A stretch of DNA of 64,000 nt from Gracilimonas sp046602855 (GTDB lineage: Bacteria; Bacteroidota; Rhodothermia; Balneolales; Balneolaceae). The notes beneath the pieces are model-generated. The model was not told the DNA's origin. It was given only the letters and a program-made list of their open reading frames with translations, and did no database searches. The position numbers were made by a program, and so were the translations under genes. The stretch lies in assembly GCF_046602855.1 (NCBI RefSeq), contig NZ_JBKINJ010000001.1, positions 2,046,001-2,110,000 of the forward strand, in the 5' to 3' direction. Shown here piece by piece: positions 34,674-42,022 of the stretch (within the stretch, counting starts at the first letter, position 1; the number at the start of each line of letters is the position of its first letter).

Positions 34674-36890
34674 TAACGAGTAAACTTTGAGTCTATGCTA
34701 ACTAATTCAAGAAAACAAATATTCGATTACTTCATGATGCAAGGAATGGCTAGGTCAGAAATCAGAAATTATAACTTAAATAGATATAAATCTGATTTAC
34801 TAAAGTCAGTTAATCAATTATTAGATGAAGAATCTGTACTTGAATATTTCAATGAATTAGGAAAAATACTGTCAGAAAACCAATTTCTATTTAAACTTAG
34901 ATATTTCAAACCATCCGAAGATCCGTTATACCATAATCAAGTATTTATTAACTACAACCCAGAAAATGAACTGAATCATTATGAAGAGAATGATTACAAT
35001 GGTATATATGAAGCATTGATAAATTTTTCTAAATCAATAAAATATGAGTCCAACCCATATAAGCTCACCACTCATATTGAAAGGCGTAAACTTTTTGATT
35101 CTTTTGAGGGTATTGAAAATCAACTATTTGATCTGTTTTATATAATTCAAACTCCTCAAAGTAAATTTATTGATGACCTAGAGCACTCCTTTAAGGAAGA
35201 GCAATCTGTTATATATGATGATTTGCCTCATCTCAGTAAAAAAAACAAATCAGAACCATACATGTCTTTAGCTGATCTCATAACAGATTATATAAAAACT
35301 GCCCTATTTATATCCGATTTAAGGTATAGGGTATATACTTACGATTATGAAAGTATAATAGAAATCCTTGGCTCTAATATTAATTTCATAAAAGAATACA
35401 TCAAAATACCAAATACTGGGTTTTATGAAACATTTATAGAACAACTTACTAAGTTCAAGGCCTTCTGCAACACTAAAAATATAGATGACAGTGATTGTTT
35501 CGAGATATATCAACTCTATGATATTGACACATCAGTAAATAGACACCCTCTCACATTTTATTCTACTGGCCAATTAGAGATAGCAAAAAAATTTGAACTT
35601 ATTGACCAAGATAAATACGATAAAAGGAAAAAGAAATTACAAAAGAAATACAATACTAAAACTGAATATGATAAATCATATTTATACAATTTGATTGTAT
35701 TAACAGATGAGAATAAATCTGTAAATGCGAATAACGATGTAATAAATTACCTCTTCTACGATGGTGAGATCAGCGATAATTTTGACTTTTCTTCCAGCAA
35801 TAAACTTATACTAAGTCACTATAAAAGTATTGTCAATGATGCAATAAATAACGAGATATCATTTGAAGAATTAATTTCCCATACAAAAAAAATATGGAAT
35901 TTAGGAAATGTCGATCTTTGGAGAATAAATGATGCCTTTTTATTTGCTGTTGATTATTTAAGACCTCAAGAAACGGTAAAGTGGCTTTATAAAAGTGATT
36001 ATTATCATAGTGGTTATGACCCAAACTATCACACAATGTATTCACTATATAAGTCTGGATACGAGGTTAAAACAACAGCTGACTTTCATATAAGCTATTT
36101 TGATGATCAGCTTATTAATGAATCTTACGAACAATTTAGTAATTACTTAAAGAACAATAGAAAATATATTATTGAATTTGGCAAGGAGGTAGATGCTCTA
36201 AATGATCCAAATTACCTTTACAATAATAGGGAAAAATTTATAGATGAAAACCGTCGTTATAGCATCTTAAGGTATAATATTGATCCAAATGAAATGGAAA
36301 CTAATTGGTTTAGTGCCGCTATTTCTAATAAAGAAAAATTATTGTCAGACTATGAGTCTTACTTTCAAGGAGATTTAGCTCTATTTAACTCAGAAATTAT
36401 TGAGGATCAAAATAAATTAAAAGCAAGGCAAAAAGATTATCCTAAAGTATATCATTATCTAAATATTGTGGGGGACATTATGGATGCTAGATTATATGAA
36501 CTAGCTGATGAGTTACATAATGATTATTATGAATTTGCTGGCTTTGATAAAGTACGCTGGAAATCTGAATATAGCTTGTTTTTAAACTTGCAGAAAACGT
36601 TCAAAAATAAATTTATCCAATTTCAGGCAAGTCCTCAATGGTTGGGTAAACAATCTTTTGACATATATTTTCCAATTGAAAAAATAGCAGTAGAATATAA
36701 TGGACTACAACATTATGAACCTGTTGAAATATTTGGTGGTGAATCAGGGCTTCATAAAACTAAAGCTAGAGATCGAAGAAAAAAAGAATTGGCTAATGAA
36801 AATGAATGCTTACTTATTGAACATAAATATGATGACAGTTTTAGCAAAACGGTCTCTAAAATCGAAAAAGTATTATAATTTTACTCGTTA
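34674..36890. repeat. Perfect 11-bp inverted repeat exactly bordering the 727-aa gene
   Basis: TAACGAGTAAA at 34674-34684 is the reverse complement of 36880-36890. With one indel it extends to CTCA(A)TAACGAGTAAA. The left arm ends 10 nt before the start codon and the right arm begins 1 nt after the stop, and the arms enclose nothing else. This looks like the footprint of a single-gene cassette exchange. Confidence 0.6.
34695..36878 (+). CDS. 727-aa protein with C-terminal Vsr-like (PD-(D/E)XK) nuclease domain, candidate defence protein
   Basis: The last about 110 residues have the Vsr/very-short-patch-repair-like pattern: SEYSLFLNLQ, SFDIYFPIEKIAVEYNGLQHY (Asp and Glu metal ligands, then Gln-His), VEIFGGESGLHKTKARDRRK and LLIEHKYDD. 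The first about 600 residues are helical, rich in Tyr/Asn/Asp, and match no family I recognise. It is likely a sensor domain with a DNA-cleaving effector, as in other single-protein anti-phage systems. Codon use is very AT-rich. It is framed by an 11-bp inverted repeat, and a membrane-protein gene follows after 11 bp. Confidence 0.6.
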   Translation: MLTNSRKQIFDYFMMQGMARSEIRNYNLNRYKSDLLKSVNQLLDEESVLEYFNELGKILSENQFLFKLRYFKPSEDPLYHNQVFINYNPENELNHYEENDYNGIYEALINFSKSIKYESNPYKLTTHIERRKLFDSFEGIENQLFDLFYIIQTPQSKFIDDLEHSFKEEQSVIYDDLPHLSKKNKSEPYMSLADLITDYIKTALFISDLRYRVYTYDYESIIEILGSNINFIKEYIKIPNTGFYETFIEQLTKFKAFCNTKNIDDSDCFEIYQLYDIDTSVNRHPLTFYSTGQLEIAKKFELIDQDKYDKRKKKLQKKYNTKTEYDKSYLYNLIVLTDENKSVNANNDVINYLFYDGEISDNFDFSSSNKLILSHYKSIVNDAINNEISFEELISHTKKIWNLGNVDLWRINDAFLFAVDYLRPQETVKWLYKSDYYHSGYDPNYHTMYSLYKSGYEVKTTADFHISYFDDQLINESYEQFSNYLKNNRKYIIEFGKEVDALNDPNYLYNNREKFIDENRRYSILRYNIDPNEMETNWFSAAISNKEKLLSDYESYFQGDLALFNSEIIEDQNKLKARQKDYPKVYHYLNIVGDIMDARLYELADELHNDYYEFAGFDKVRWKSEYSLFLNLQKTFKNKFIQFQASPQWLGKQSFDIYFPIEKIAVEYNGLQHYEPVEIFGGESGLHKTKARDRRKKELANENECLLIEHKYDDSFSKTVSKIEKVL

Positions 36891-37336
36891 TGAGTCTTGA
36901 TTTATTAAGCGTGATCATTGGTGCATTAATCACGGGAATTGCTTCATTTATAGGAGTAAAATATCAAATGGATAAGACGATAAAAGTAGAGGTGGCAAAA
37001 CTAAAATGGGATAGGTATGCCGATAAACTTCTTGAACTAAGTGAACAGGTTAGTAAAGTCGCTTTTTTGGTTTCTAAAAATATTGAGAAGAATTTATCTG
37101 AATTCCCTGGTGCTGACAATTACATTACTGAAGTATCTGATCTTTTTGGTTCAAATAGAAGATGGATTCATTATACAAAGCTAAGCAATCTGTTAAGTGA
37201 TTTTGAAGATTACTCCGCAGAAGCTTTGCAATCCAGTGGCAAGCTAAATGATGAAAATAAAAAGATAATTTTAGATAAAATCCCAACTCTTGCCAAAGAT
37301 ATTCAGAAAGAGATAGATAAAATATTTGAGGTGTGA
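36890..37336 (+). CDS. 148-aa membrane-anchored protein, possible partner of the nuclease
   Basis: One N-terminal hydrophobic helix (DLLSVIIGALITGIASFIGV) is followed by a charged helical cytoplasmic part (VEVAKLKWDRYADKLLELSEQ and onward). No family is recognised. It starts 11 bp after the nuclease gene stop on the same strand. A truncated copy of its first 27 codons recurs at 37578. It may be a membrane effector or simply a separate cargo gene. Confidence 0.6.
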   Translation: MSLDLLSVIIGALITGIASFIGVKYQMDKTIKVEVAKLKWDRYADKLLELSEQVSKVAFLVSKNIEKNLSEFPGADNYITEVSDLFGSNRRWIHYTKLSNLLSDFEDYSAEALQSSGKLNDENKKIILDKIPTLAKDIQKEIDKIFEV

Positions 37337-37349
37337 CTAATATTTATTT

Positions 37350-37378
37350 GTAAGGAATTGCATTGAAATCACTCTTAC
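37350..37378 (+). promoter_or_regulatory. 29-bp ECF-like promoter motif, copy C
   Basis: GTAAGGA, 15 nt, CTCTTAC. It lies 13 bp after the previous stop and 12 nt before the ATG of a 51-aa membrane protein. The flanks resemble copy B (GTAAGGAATTGC shared). Confidence 0.65.
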
Positions 37379-37390
37379 TATATAAAGCAG

Positions 37391-37546
37391 ATGAATGAAT
37401 TAATCACCAACATATTATTTATTGCCTTTGGCATCCTGTACGGTGGGATTTTGATACTCGCCCTTTGGTGGAAAGTGTACCTCCCACTGGAAGGATGGGT
37501 TAGCCATAAGATGGAGGAGCGCCGGAAGCAGGGTAGCGATTATTGA
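37391..37546 (+). CDS. 51-aa small membrane protein under promoter copy C
   Basis: The peptide MNELITNILFIAFGILYGGI continues hydrophobic to about residue 30 and ends with a basic amphipathic tail (HKMEERRKQGSDY). This gives one or two short membrane segments. It lies immediately downstream of the shared 29-bp motif, so it is probably expressed. The function is unknown. Confidence 0.5.
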   Translation: MNELITNILFIAFGILYGGILILALWWKVYLPLEGWVSHKMEERRKQGSDY

Positions 37547-37577
37547 AAGTTTATTTTGAACAAACCAAAAAAAAAAA

Positions 37578-37664
37578 ATGACATTAGACTTATTAAGCGT
37601 ATTCGTTGGTGCATTAATCACTGGAATTGCTTCATTCATTGGAGTAAAATATCAGTTAGGCTAA
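37578..37664 (+). pseudogene. 28-codon remnant duplicating the start of the 148-aa membrane gene
   Basis: It encodes MTLDLLSVFVGALITGIASF then IGVKYQLG and a stop. The 36890 gene begins MSLDLLSVIIGALITGIASF then IGVKYQMD. The DNA is about four-fifths identical over some 80 bp and similarity ends at the stop. It overlaps the integrase stop codon tail to tail. This is a partial duplication left by rearrangement at the cargo edge. Confidence 0.8.
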
Positions 37665-39409
37665 TATGCTACCCTGTGCCGTTTGAGCTGGATAACCGCT
37701 TTGTGGTTATTGGCAGTATTAAACCACACTCGAATTTTCTCGATATACTCGCTCTCCATGTATAGATAAACACCGGGTTCATCTTCCAGTTCTTCCATCT
37801 CTTTGTAGTCCTCTTGCAACGGGTAAATATCAATCCGAGAAATTAGTTTTCGGATAAGACCTCGAAGCCTGCGACGAGTTTCAATCTGTTCTCCCTCTGT
37901 TTCCTGTGAGTCCAGTAGTTCCCGAACCGTTTCTATATTATCAACGGACTGGCGAAGGTCTTCCGCTTCCCGCGATAATTCCATTCTCTGCCGTTCTAAC
38001 TTCTCTAACTCGGTGTGTAGTTGTTTCCTTTCATCTAACAGGTCAGATAAGCGACTCTCTAACGACTCACGGGCTTCAGAGCTCTTAGTGTTTGCGATAC
38101 TGTCCGCTAAGTTCTTTTCCTGTTGTTTGCTTTCTCTTATCCGTCCATGCTTAGCATCAATTAACCTGCGGTTTTGTTCAAGTTGCTCATGGGTATTCTC
38201 TGGATTTGGTAACATGGAAGAAATTTCCAGTTCGTCTATGTACTTAAAGAAGATGTCAAAGAAATCATCGTACCTGATATTCTTTGCCGTACATATTGCT
38301 TTTCCATTCTCATCAGTTAATGCTCTTCGGGAGACATCGCAACGTAGGTAGGTTCTTCCTTTTGGTGGCTTACCTTTATCAATAAAGTGCATAGAACCTC
38401 CACATTGTCCACACTTGGTGATATGGGAGAATAGATTTTTAACCTTACCTGTCCTACCACCTGGGCACCCGTTTTTTTCTCGGAACCGTTGGAGCCTGTT
38501 TTGTACTGCATAGAATAAGTCCTCGTCTACAATAGCAGGATAATAGTCTTTGATTGGGTCTCCATCCACAACCCGTTTCCCACCAGTGTCTTTATTCTTT
38601 TTGTATAGTTGTAGCTCTCCTAAAACTCTGCGGTCATGTATATATCTTTGGATGGTACTACCCGGCCAGCCTCCGTTTTTATTTCGGTTATTTGGTTCAG
38701 GACTAAAAAACCTTTCATCCTCATTTAATGCTTTTGCAATCTTAGCATTTCCCATTCCGTTTTCTTTGAGCCTAAATATCTCCCGTACGGCTTCTACTAT
38801 ATCAGGGATTGGTTCAAATCCGATTACGTTTTCCTTTTTAGTCTCATCCTCCCAAATTGGCTCCAACCACATAGGAGAAACGGCTGTGAGTTTCTTGTTT
38901 CCTTTTTCAGCTTGTTTCCTCTTTTCCTTCCACGTGGATGTTCCCCGTTTAGATTTTTTAAGCGACTCCTCATGCCCCGTCTGTAATTTGTTGGCAGATA
39001 AAACAAGCTGCCCGAAATCAAATGTTTCCTTGGTATAGTATTGTTCATCCATTCCAGTATAGATACCGACTCCTTTCAAAAGAATACCTGTCATTAAATG
39101 AACAGATTCTAAAAGTGCCTCCCGTGTTAACCTGTCCATTTCCTCTATGATTAAAACACTGCCGGGTGCTATTTCTCCTTCTTCAATTAGTTTCTCAAAT
39201 TCTCCAAGCGCACCTTTGGTACGGTGTTCTCCTGTAAAGCCTGATTTACCTCTATCAATAAGATTAAGTTTGTTATCAAGTGGTAGACCAAGTTCACGGG
39301 CTATCGCTTCCGGGTTAACATCTTCCGTCTGTCTACGTTCAGAATCTCCATCTTTTTGGCGTAGTTTACTAAAACGTATGTAACTGTATGCTAAGGGCTG
39401 ATTTTTCAT
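37661..39409 (-). CDS. Large serine recombinase (integrase of the element)
   Basis: The 582-aa protein begins with the resolvase catalytic domain: YSYIRFSKLRQKDGDSERRQ, in which Ser14 of RFS is the nucleophile, and EEMDRLTRE near residue 93. A recombinase domain follows (FRLKENGMGNAKIAKALNED, GGWPGSTIQRYIHDRRVLGE), then a zinc ribbon (ITKCGQCGGSMHF with later CDVS and CTAK), then a coiled coil (about 430-500). Large serine integrases join attP and attB through a 2-bp overlap without host factors; excision needs a directionality factor. The gene lies about 100 bp inside the right attachment core. Confidence 0.95.
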   Translation of the reverse strand: MKNQPLAYSYIRFSKLRQKDGDSERRQTEDVNPEAIARELGLPLDNKLNLIDRGKSGFTGEHRTKGALGEFEKLIEEGEIAPGSVLIIEEMDRLTREALLESVHLMTGILLKGVGIYTGMDEQYYTKETFDFGQLVLSANKLQTGHEESLKKSKRGTSTWKEKRKQAEKGNKKLTAVSPMWLEPIWEDETKKENVIGFEPIPDIVEAVREIFRLKENGMGNAKIAKALNEDERFFSPEPNNRNKNGGWPGSTIQRYIHDRRVLGELQLYKKNKDTGGKRVVDGDPIKDYYPAIVDEDLFYAVQNRLQRFREKNGCPGGRTGKVKNLFSHITKCGQCGGSMHFIDKGKPPKGRTYLRCDVSRRALTDENGKAICTAKNIRYDDFFDIFFKYIDELEISSMLPNPENTHEQLEQNRRLIDAKHGRIRESKQQEKNLADSIANTKSSEARESLESRLSDLLDERKQLHTELEKLERQRMELSREAEDLRQSVDNIETVRELLDSQETEGEQIETRRRLRGLIRKLISRIDIYPLQEDYKEMEELEDEPGVYLYMESEYIEKIRVWFNTANNHKAVIQLKRHRVAY

Positions 39410-39500
39410 TGTATTTCTCTATTTTTGCTTTGATTGTAAATTTGACACAGCTAGCGCAGCAGTGTCGTTTATATTATTATACAATCGGCGTTAGAATTTG

Positions 39501-40166
39501 CTACAATGTTACAACATTATGCGAACCTGCCGCAGCGATCTCCAATGCGCGTTTTACATTTTCCTGTCCGCGCACATCACTGAAATCAAGCGGATTGTGT
39601 TTTCCATTCTGATGGAAATACTCCTGAACATTACTTCTGAGCGGATCCATACTGCCCCGATTTTCAAGCCAGTCTTTTACCTGATTTAAATGCTCAAACG
39701 GAAATACCTCAATTCCTTCAACCACGGCCGCCTCCCCGCCATTTTCTTTGGGAACCACCAGGTATTTGAAGCCTTTTTTAGCTGCTTCAACCGCAACCGG
39801 CAATACTCCTTTCACCGGACGGATCTTTCCATCCAGTGCCAATTCGCCGAGCATCACCGTATCATCCAGTTTATCGGTGTGCAGCTGCCCTGACATATTC
39901 AAAACTCCTACTGCAATGGGCAGGTCGAATCCATTTCCCTCTTTAGGCAGGTCGGCCGGTGCCAGATTTACGGTGATCCTCCCCAGAGGATAGTAGGATC
40001 CGGTATTTCGAATAGCGGCTTCAACCCGGTCGCGCGATTCCTTGACGGCCCGATCCGGCAAACCAACCAAGAAAAAGGCTATCATTCCATTTGTATGATG
40101 TGTTTCTACGTCAATGATCTTTGCATCTACCCCGACCGTTGACGCACAATAAACTCTTGAAAGCAT
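39501..40166 (-). pseudogene. comM: comM (yifB) 5' part, truncated at the element's right end
   Basis: It begins MLSRVYCASTVGVDAKIIDV, the normal ComM start; the upstream extension to 40244 is not part of the family. It continues with LVGLPDRAVKESRDRVEAAI, then VNLAPADLPKEG and the ALEIAAAGSHNVV that precedes Walker A, then runs into element sequence (Thr-Leu-stop). ComM is a hexameric branch-migration helicase used during natural transformation. The product here is the N-terminal domain only (221 aa) and lacks the ATPase core, so it should be non-functional unless the element excises. Confidence 0.95.
39511..39521. repeat. Right attachment core (att)
   Basis: ACAACATTATG is identical to 22541-22551. 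To its right is comM sequence. In the joined circular form, ends 39492-39498 (TAGAATT) and 22555-22561 (AATTCTA) are inverted and equally distant (13-19 nt) from a central AC flanked by AATGTT/AACATT. This is a typical symmetric serine-integrase attP. Confidence 0.9.
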
Positions 40167-40202
40167 GTTTTGTACCTGAATCTTTTTTATTCTCTTTACG
40201 TA

Positions 40203-40231
40203 GTTAGAGCTGTGAGAAAGCAAATCCTTAC
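40203..40231 (-). promoter_or_regulatory. 29-bp ECF-like promoter motif, copy A, upstream of comM
   Basis: Read on the minus strand: GTAAGGA, 15 nt, CTCTAAC, ending 36 nt before the comM start codon at 40166. It has the same spacing as the other copies. This is the only host gene of known competence role under the motif. Confidence 0.72.
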
Positions 40232-40258
40232 AAAAAATTTTCATAAATCATACATATC

Positions 40259-40711
40259 ATGAAAAAAGAAGAAGCTAAAGAGAAGGCAAAAACGATCTAT
40301 CAGGAGATCCAGGGCGGTGTTAATGAAGTGATCAGTCAGATCCGAAAAATGATCAAAGAGGGAAGTGCCCGTAAGCTGATCATCAAGAACAAAGAGGGAG
40401 AAGTCAAATTTCAGACCAATTTGACGGTTGGCGTTGGAGGGGTGACGTTAGCAACTGCTATGGCGCCGGTTATAGCAGCTATTGGGATGTTTGCTATGTT
40501 CATCAATGATTATCAGATCCTCGTGGAGCGGGAAGTGACTGATGAAGACGAGTATTCCGTGGATGCTGAATTCATTAATATCAAAGATGATGATGAGCAT
40601 GAGTCTGAAGGCGAGACTGAAGAAAAAAACAAAGCTAAGACAGAATCAGGCCCTAAAAAAGAAGAGGATAAAGAAGAGAAAACGGTAGGAAAAAAGAAGA
40701 GTGATAAATAA
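40259..40711 (+). CDS. DUF4342-domain protein
   Basis: The 150-aa protein has a DUF4342 core: VNEVISQIRKMIKEGSARKL, IIKNKEGEVKFQTNLTVGVG, a hydrophobic segment VTLATAMAPVIAAIGMFAMF, and INDYQILVERE. The remaining about 60 residues are a very charged Lys/Glu tail. The family function is unknown; a membrane-associated role is likely from the single hydrophobic stretch. It is divergent from comM with about 90 bp between starts, so the region holds both promoters. Confidence 0.88.
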   Translation: MKKEEAKEKAKTIYQEIQGGVNEVISQIRKMIKEGSARKLIIKNKEGEVKFQTNLTVGVGGVTLATAMAPVIAAIGMFAMFINDYQILVEREVTDEDEYSVDAEFINIKDDDEHESEGETEEKNKAKTESGPKKEEDKEEKTVGKKKSDK

Positions 40712-40713
40712 GG

Positions 40714-40758
40714 AGTGATAAAGTGAGGCGTTATTCAACCTTGGCTCACTTTATCACT
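40714..40758. terminator. Bidirectional terminator between DUF4342 gene and trxB
   Basis: AGTGATAAAGTGAG and CTCACTTTATCACT form a perfect 14-bp stem between the two convergent genes. Confidence 0.85.
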
Positions 40759-40772
40759 TTCTAACTTATTGA

Positions 40773-41750
40773 TTACTTCCAGTGTGATTCAGCGATTGCT
40801 TCTCTGCTTTCCAGCTCTCCGAGATAGCGCTCAGCATCCAAAGCAGCCTTACATCCGGTTCCGGCGGCTGTAATGGCCTGTCGATACACTGCGTCCATGG
40901 CATCTCCGCAGGCAAATAGACCCGGCTGATCCGTTTCTGTTGTCTGACCTTTAGTCTGAATATAGCCCACATCATCCATCTCAACCACCCCTTTGAAAAG
41001 ATCGGTATTTGGCTTGTGCCCGATCGCTACAAATACACCGGTTACATCATCCAAGGTGGTGACCTCATCTGTATTCCGGTTTTTGACTTTGGCTCCTTCC
41101 ACTACATTGTCTCCTAGAACTTCAACCAACTCACTGTCCCACATGAAATCAATTTTATCATTATTGAACGCACGTTGCTGCATGGCTTTGGAAGCACGCA
41201 GTTCATCACGTCGGTGCACAACAGTTACTTTGCTGGCAAATTTGGTCAGGAACGTGGCTTCTTCCATGGCGGTATCCCCGCCCCCAATAACAAGAACATG
41301 TTGATCACGGAAAAAAGCCCCGTCGCAGGTTGCGCATGCAGACACTCCTTTACCGCGCAGTTTTTGTTCACTTGGCAAGTGCAGCCATTTCGCAGAAGCA
41401 CCGGTTGATGCGATCACGGCATGAGCAAAGATCTCCGTCTTCTCATCAATAGTTAATATGTATGGCTTTTGACTAAAATCGATATTCGTAACCATACCAT
41501 AACGACAATCGGCACCAAACCGGGTTGCCTGTTCGCGGAAATCCTGCATCATTTTCGGCCCCATCACTCCTTCCGGGTAACCGGGAAAATTATCTACATC
41601 GGTGGTGGTCATCAACTGCCCACCTGGCTCAGGTCCTTCAAATACGATCGGGTTCAGATCCGCTCTTGCGGCATAAAGAGCGGCAGTAAATCCAGCCGGA
41701 CCGCTTCCGACGATTACAACTTTAAATGTTTTTCCTGCAATATCTTCCAT
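40773..41750 (-). CDS. trxB: Thioredoxin-disulfide reductase
   Basis: The 325-aa flavoprotein has an FAD-binding GSGPAGFTAALYAARADL, the redox-active CATCDG near residue 147, an NADPH-binding VIGGGDTAMEEATFL, and the closing GLFACGDAMDAVYRQAITAAG. It reduces thioredoxin using NADPH. A thioredoxin gene lies in the same window at 48346 but is not linked as an operon. Identification is secure. Confidence 0.96.
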   Translation of the reverse strand: MEDIAGKTFKVVIVGSGPAGFTAALYAARADLNPIVFEGPEPGGQLMTTTDVDNFPGYPEGVMGPKMMQDFREQATRFGADCRYGMVTNIDFSQKPYILTIDEKTEIFAHAVIASTGASAKWLHLPSEQKLRGKGVSACATCDGAFFRDQHVLVIGGGDTAMEEATFLTKFASKVTVVHRRDELRASKAMQQRAFNNDKIDFMWDSELVEVLGDNVVEGAKVKNRNTDEVTTLDDVTGVFVAIGHKPNTDLFKGVVEMDDVGYIQTKGQTTETDQPGLFACGDAMDAVYRQAITAAGTGCKAALDAERYLGELESREAIAESHWK

Positions 41751-42022
41751 AATAATATCCTTTTTTGATTCAGCATGAATTATAAGGTTAAATAGACAAA
41801 ATAACCCCTCAAATTATCCTATATAAATCATAGACTTTGCTTATTCTGACTTCATCTTAAATTCACAAAGTATCTTGTTTTTGCTCCCCTGATGATCCGA
41901 AGGTAAAAAAACTTACTTGTTTAATGGAATACCAATCACCGTTCTGGAACATCTATTTATGTTTGCGATTTATCGGCAATTAACTTACTTATTGCAGGTA
42001 TAACCTTAAAGGAGGATTTGCA

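Larger units (their letters stand above)
22541..39521. mobile_element. Integrative element of about 17 kb in comM, serine-recombinase type
   Basis: The limits are the 11-bp direct repeats ACAACATTATG at 22541-22551 and 39511-39521. comM is interrupted exactly there. A large serine recombinase gene lies next to the right end, reading outward from the cargo toward the centre. Contents in order: DUF3102-like, DpdA-like, XRE, three small hypotheticals, polymerase-palm-like, terminase-small-like, ABC-3C defence operon, small membrane/lipoproteins, Vsr-like nuclease, membrane protein, integrase. No relaxase, type IV secretion, capsid, portal or large terminase gene was seen, so movement would need helper functions. 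The part from about 29 to 37.6 kb is clearly more AT-rich than the host. Confidence 0.93.

Noticed and set aside
22541..39521. Conjugative element (ICE)
   Set aside because: No relaxase, coupling protein or type IV secretion gene is recognisable in the 17 kb.
40166..40244. N-terminal extension of ComM
   Set aside because: ComM proteins start at the MLSRVY position; the extra codons overlap promoter copy A.
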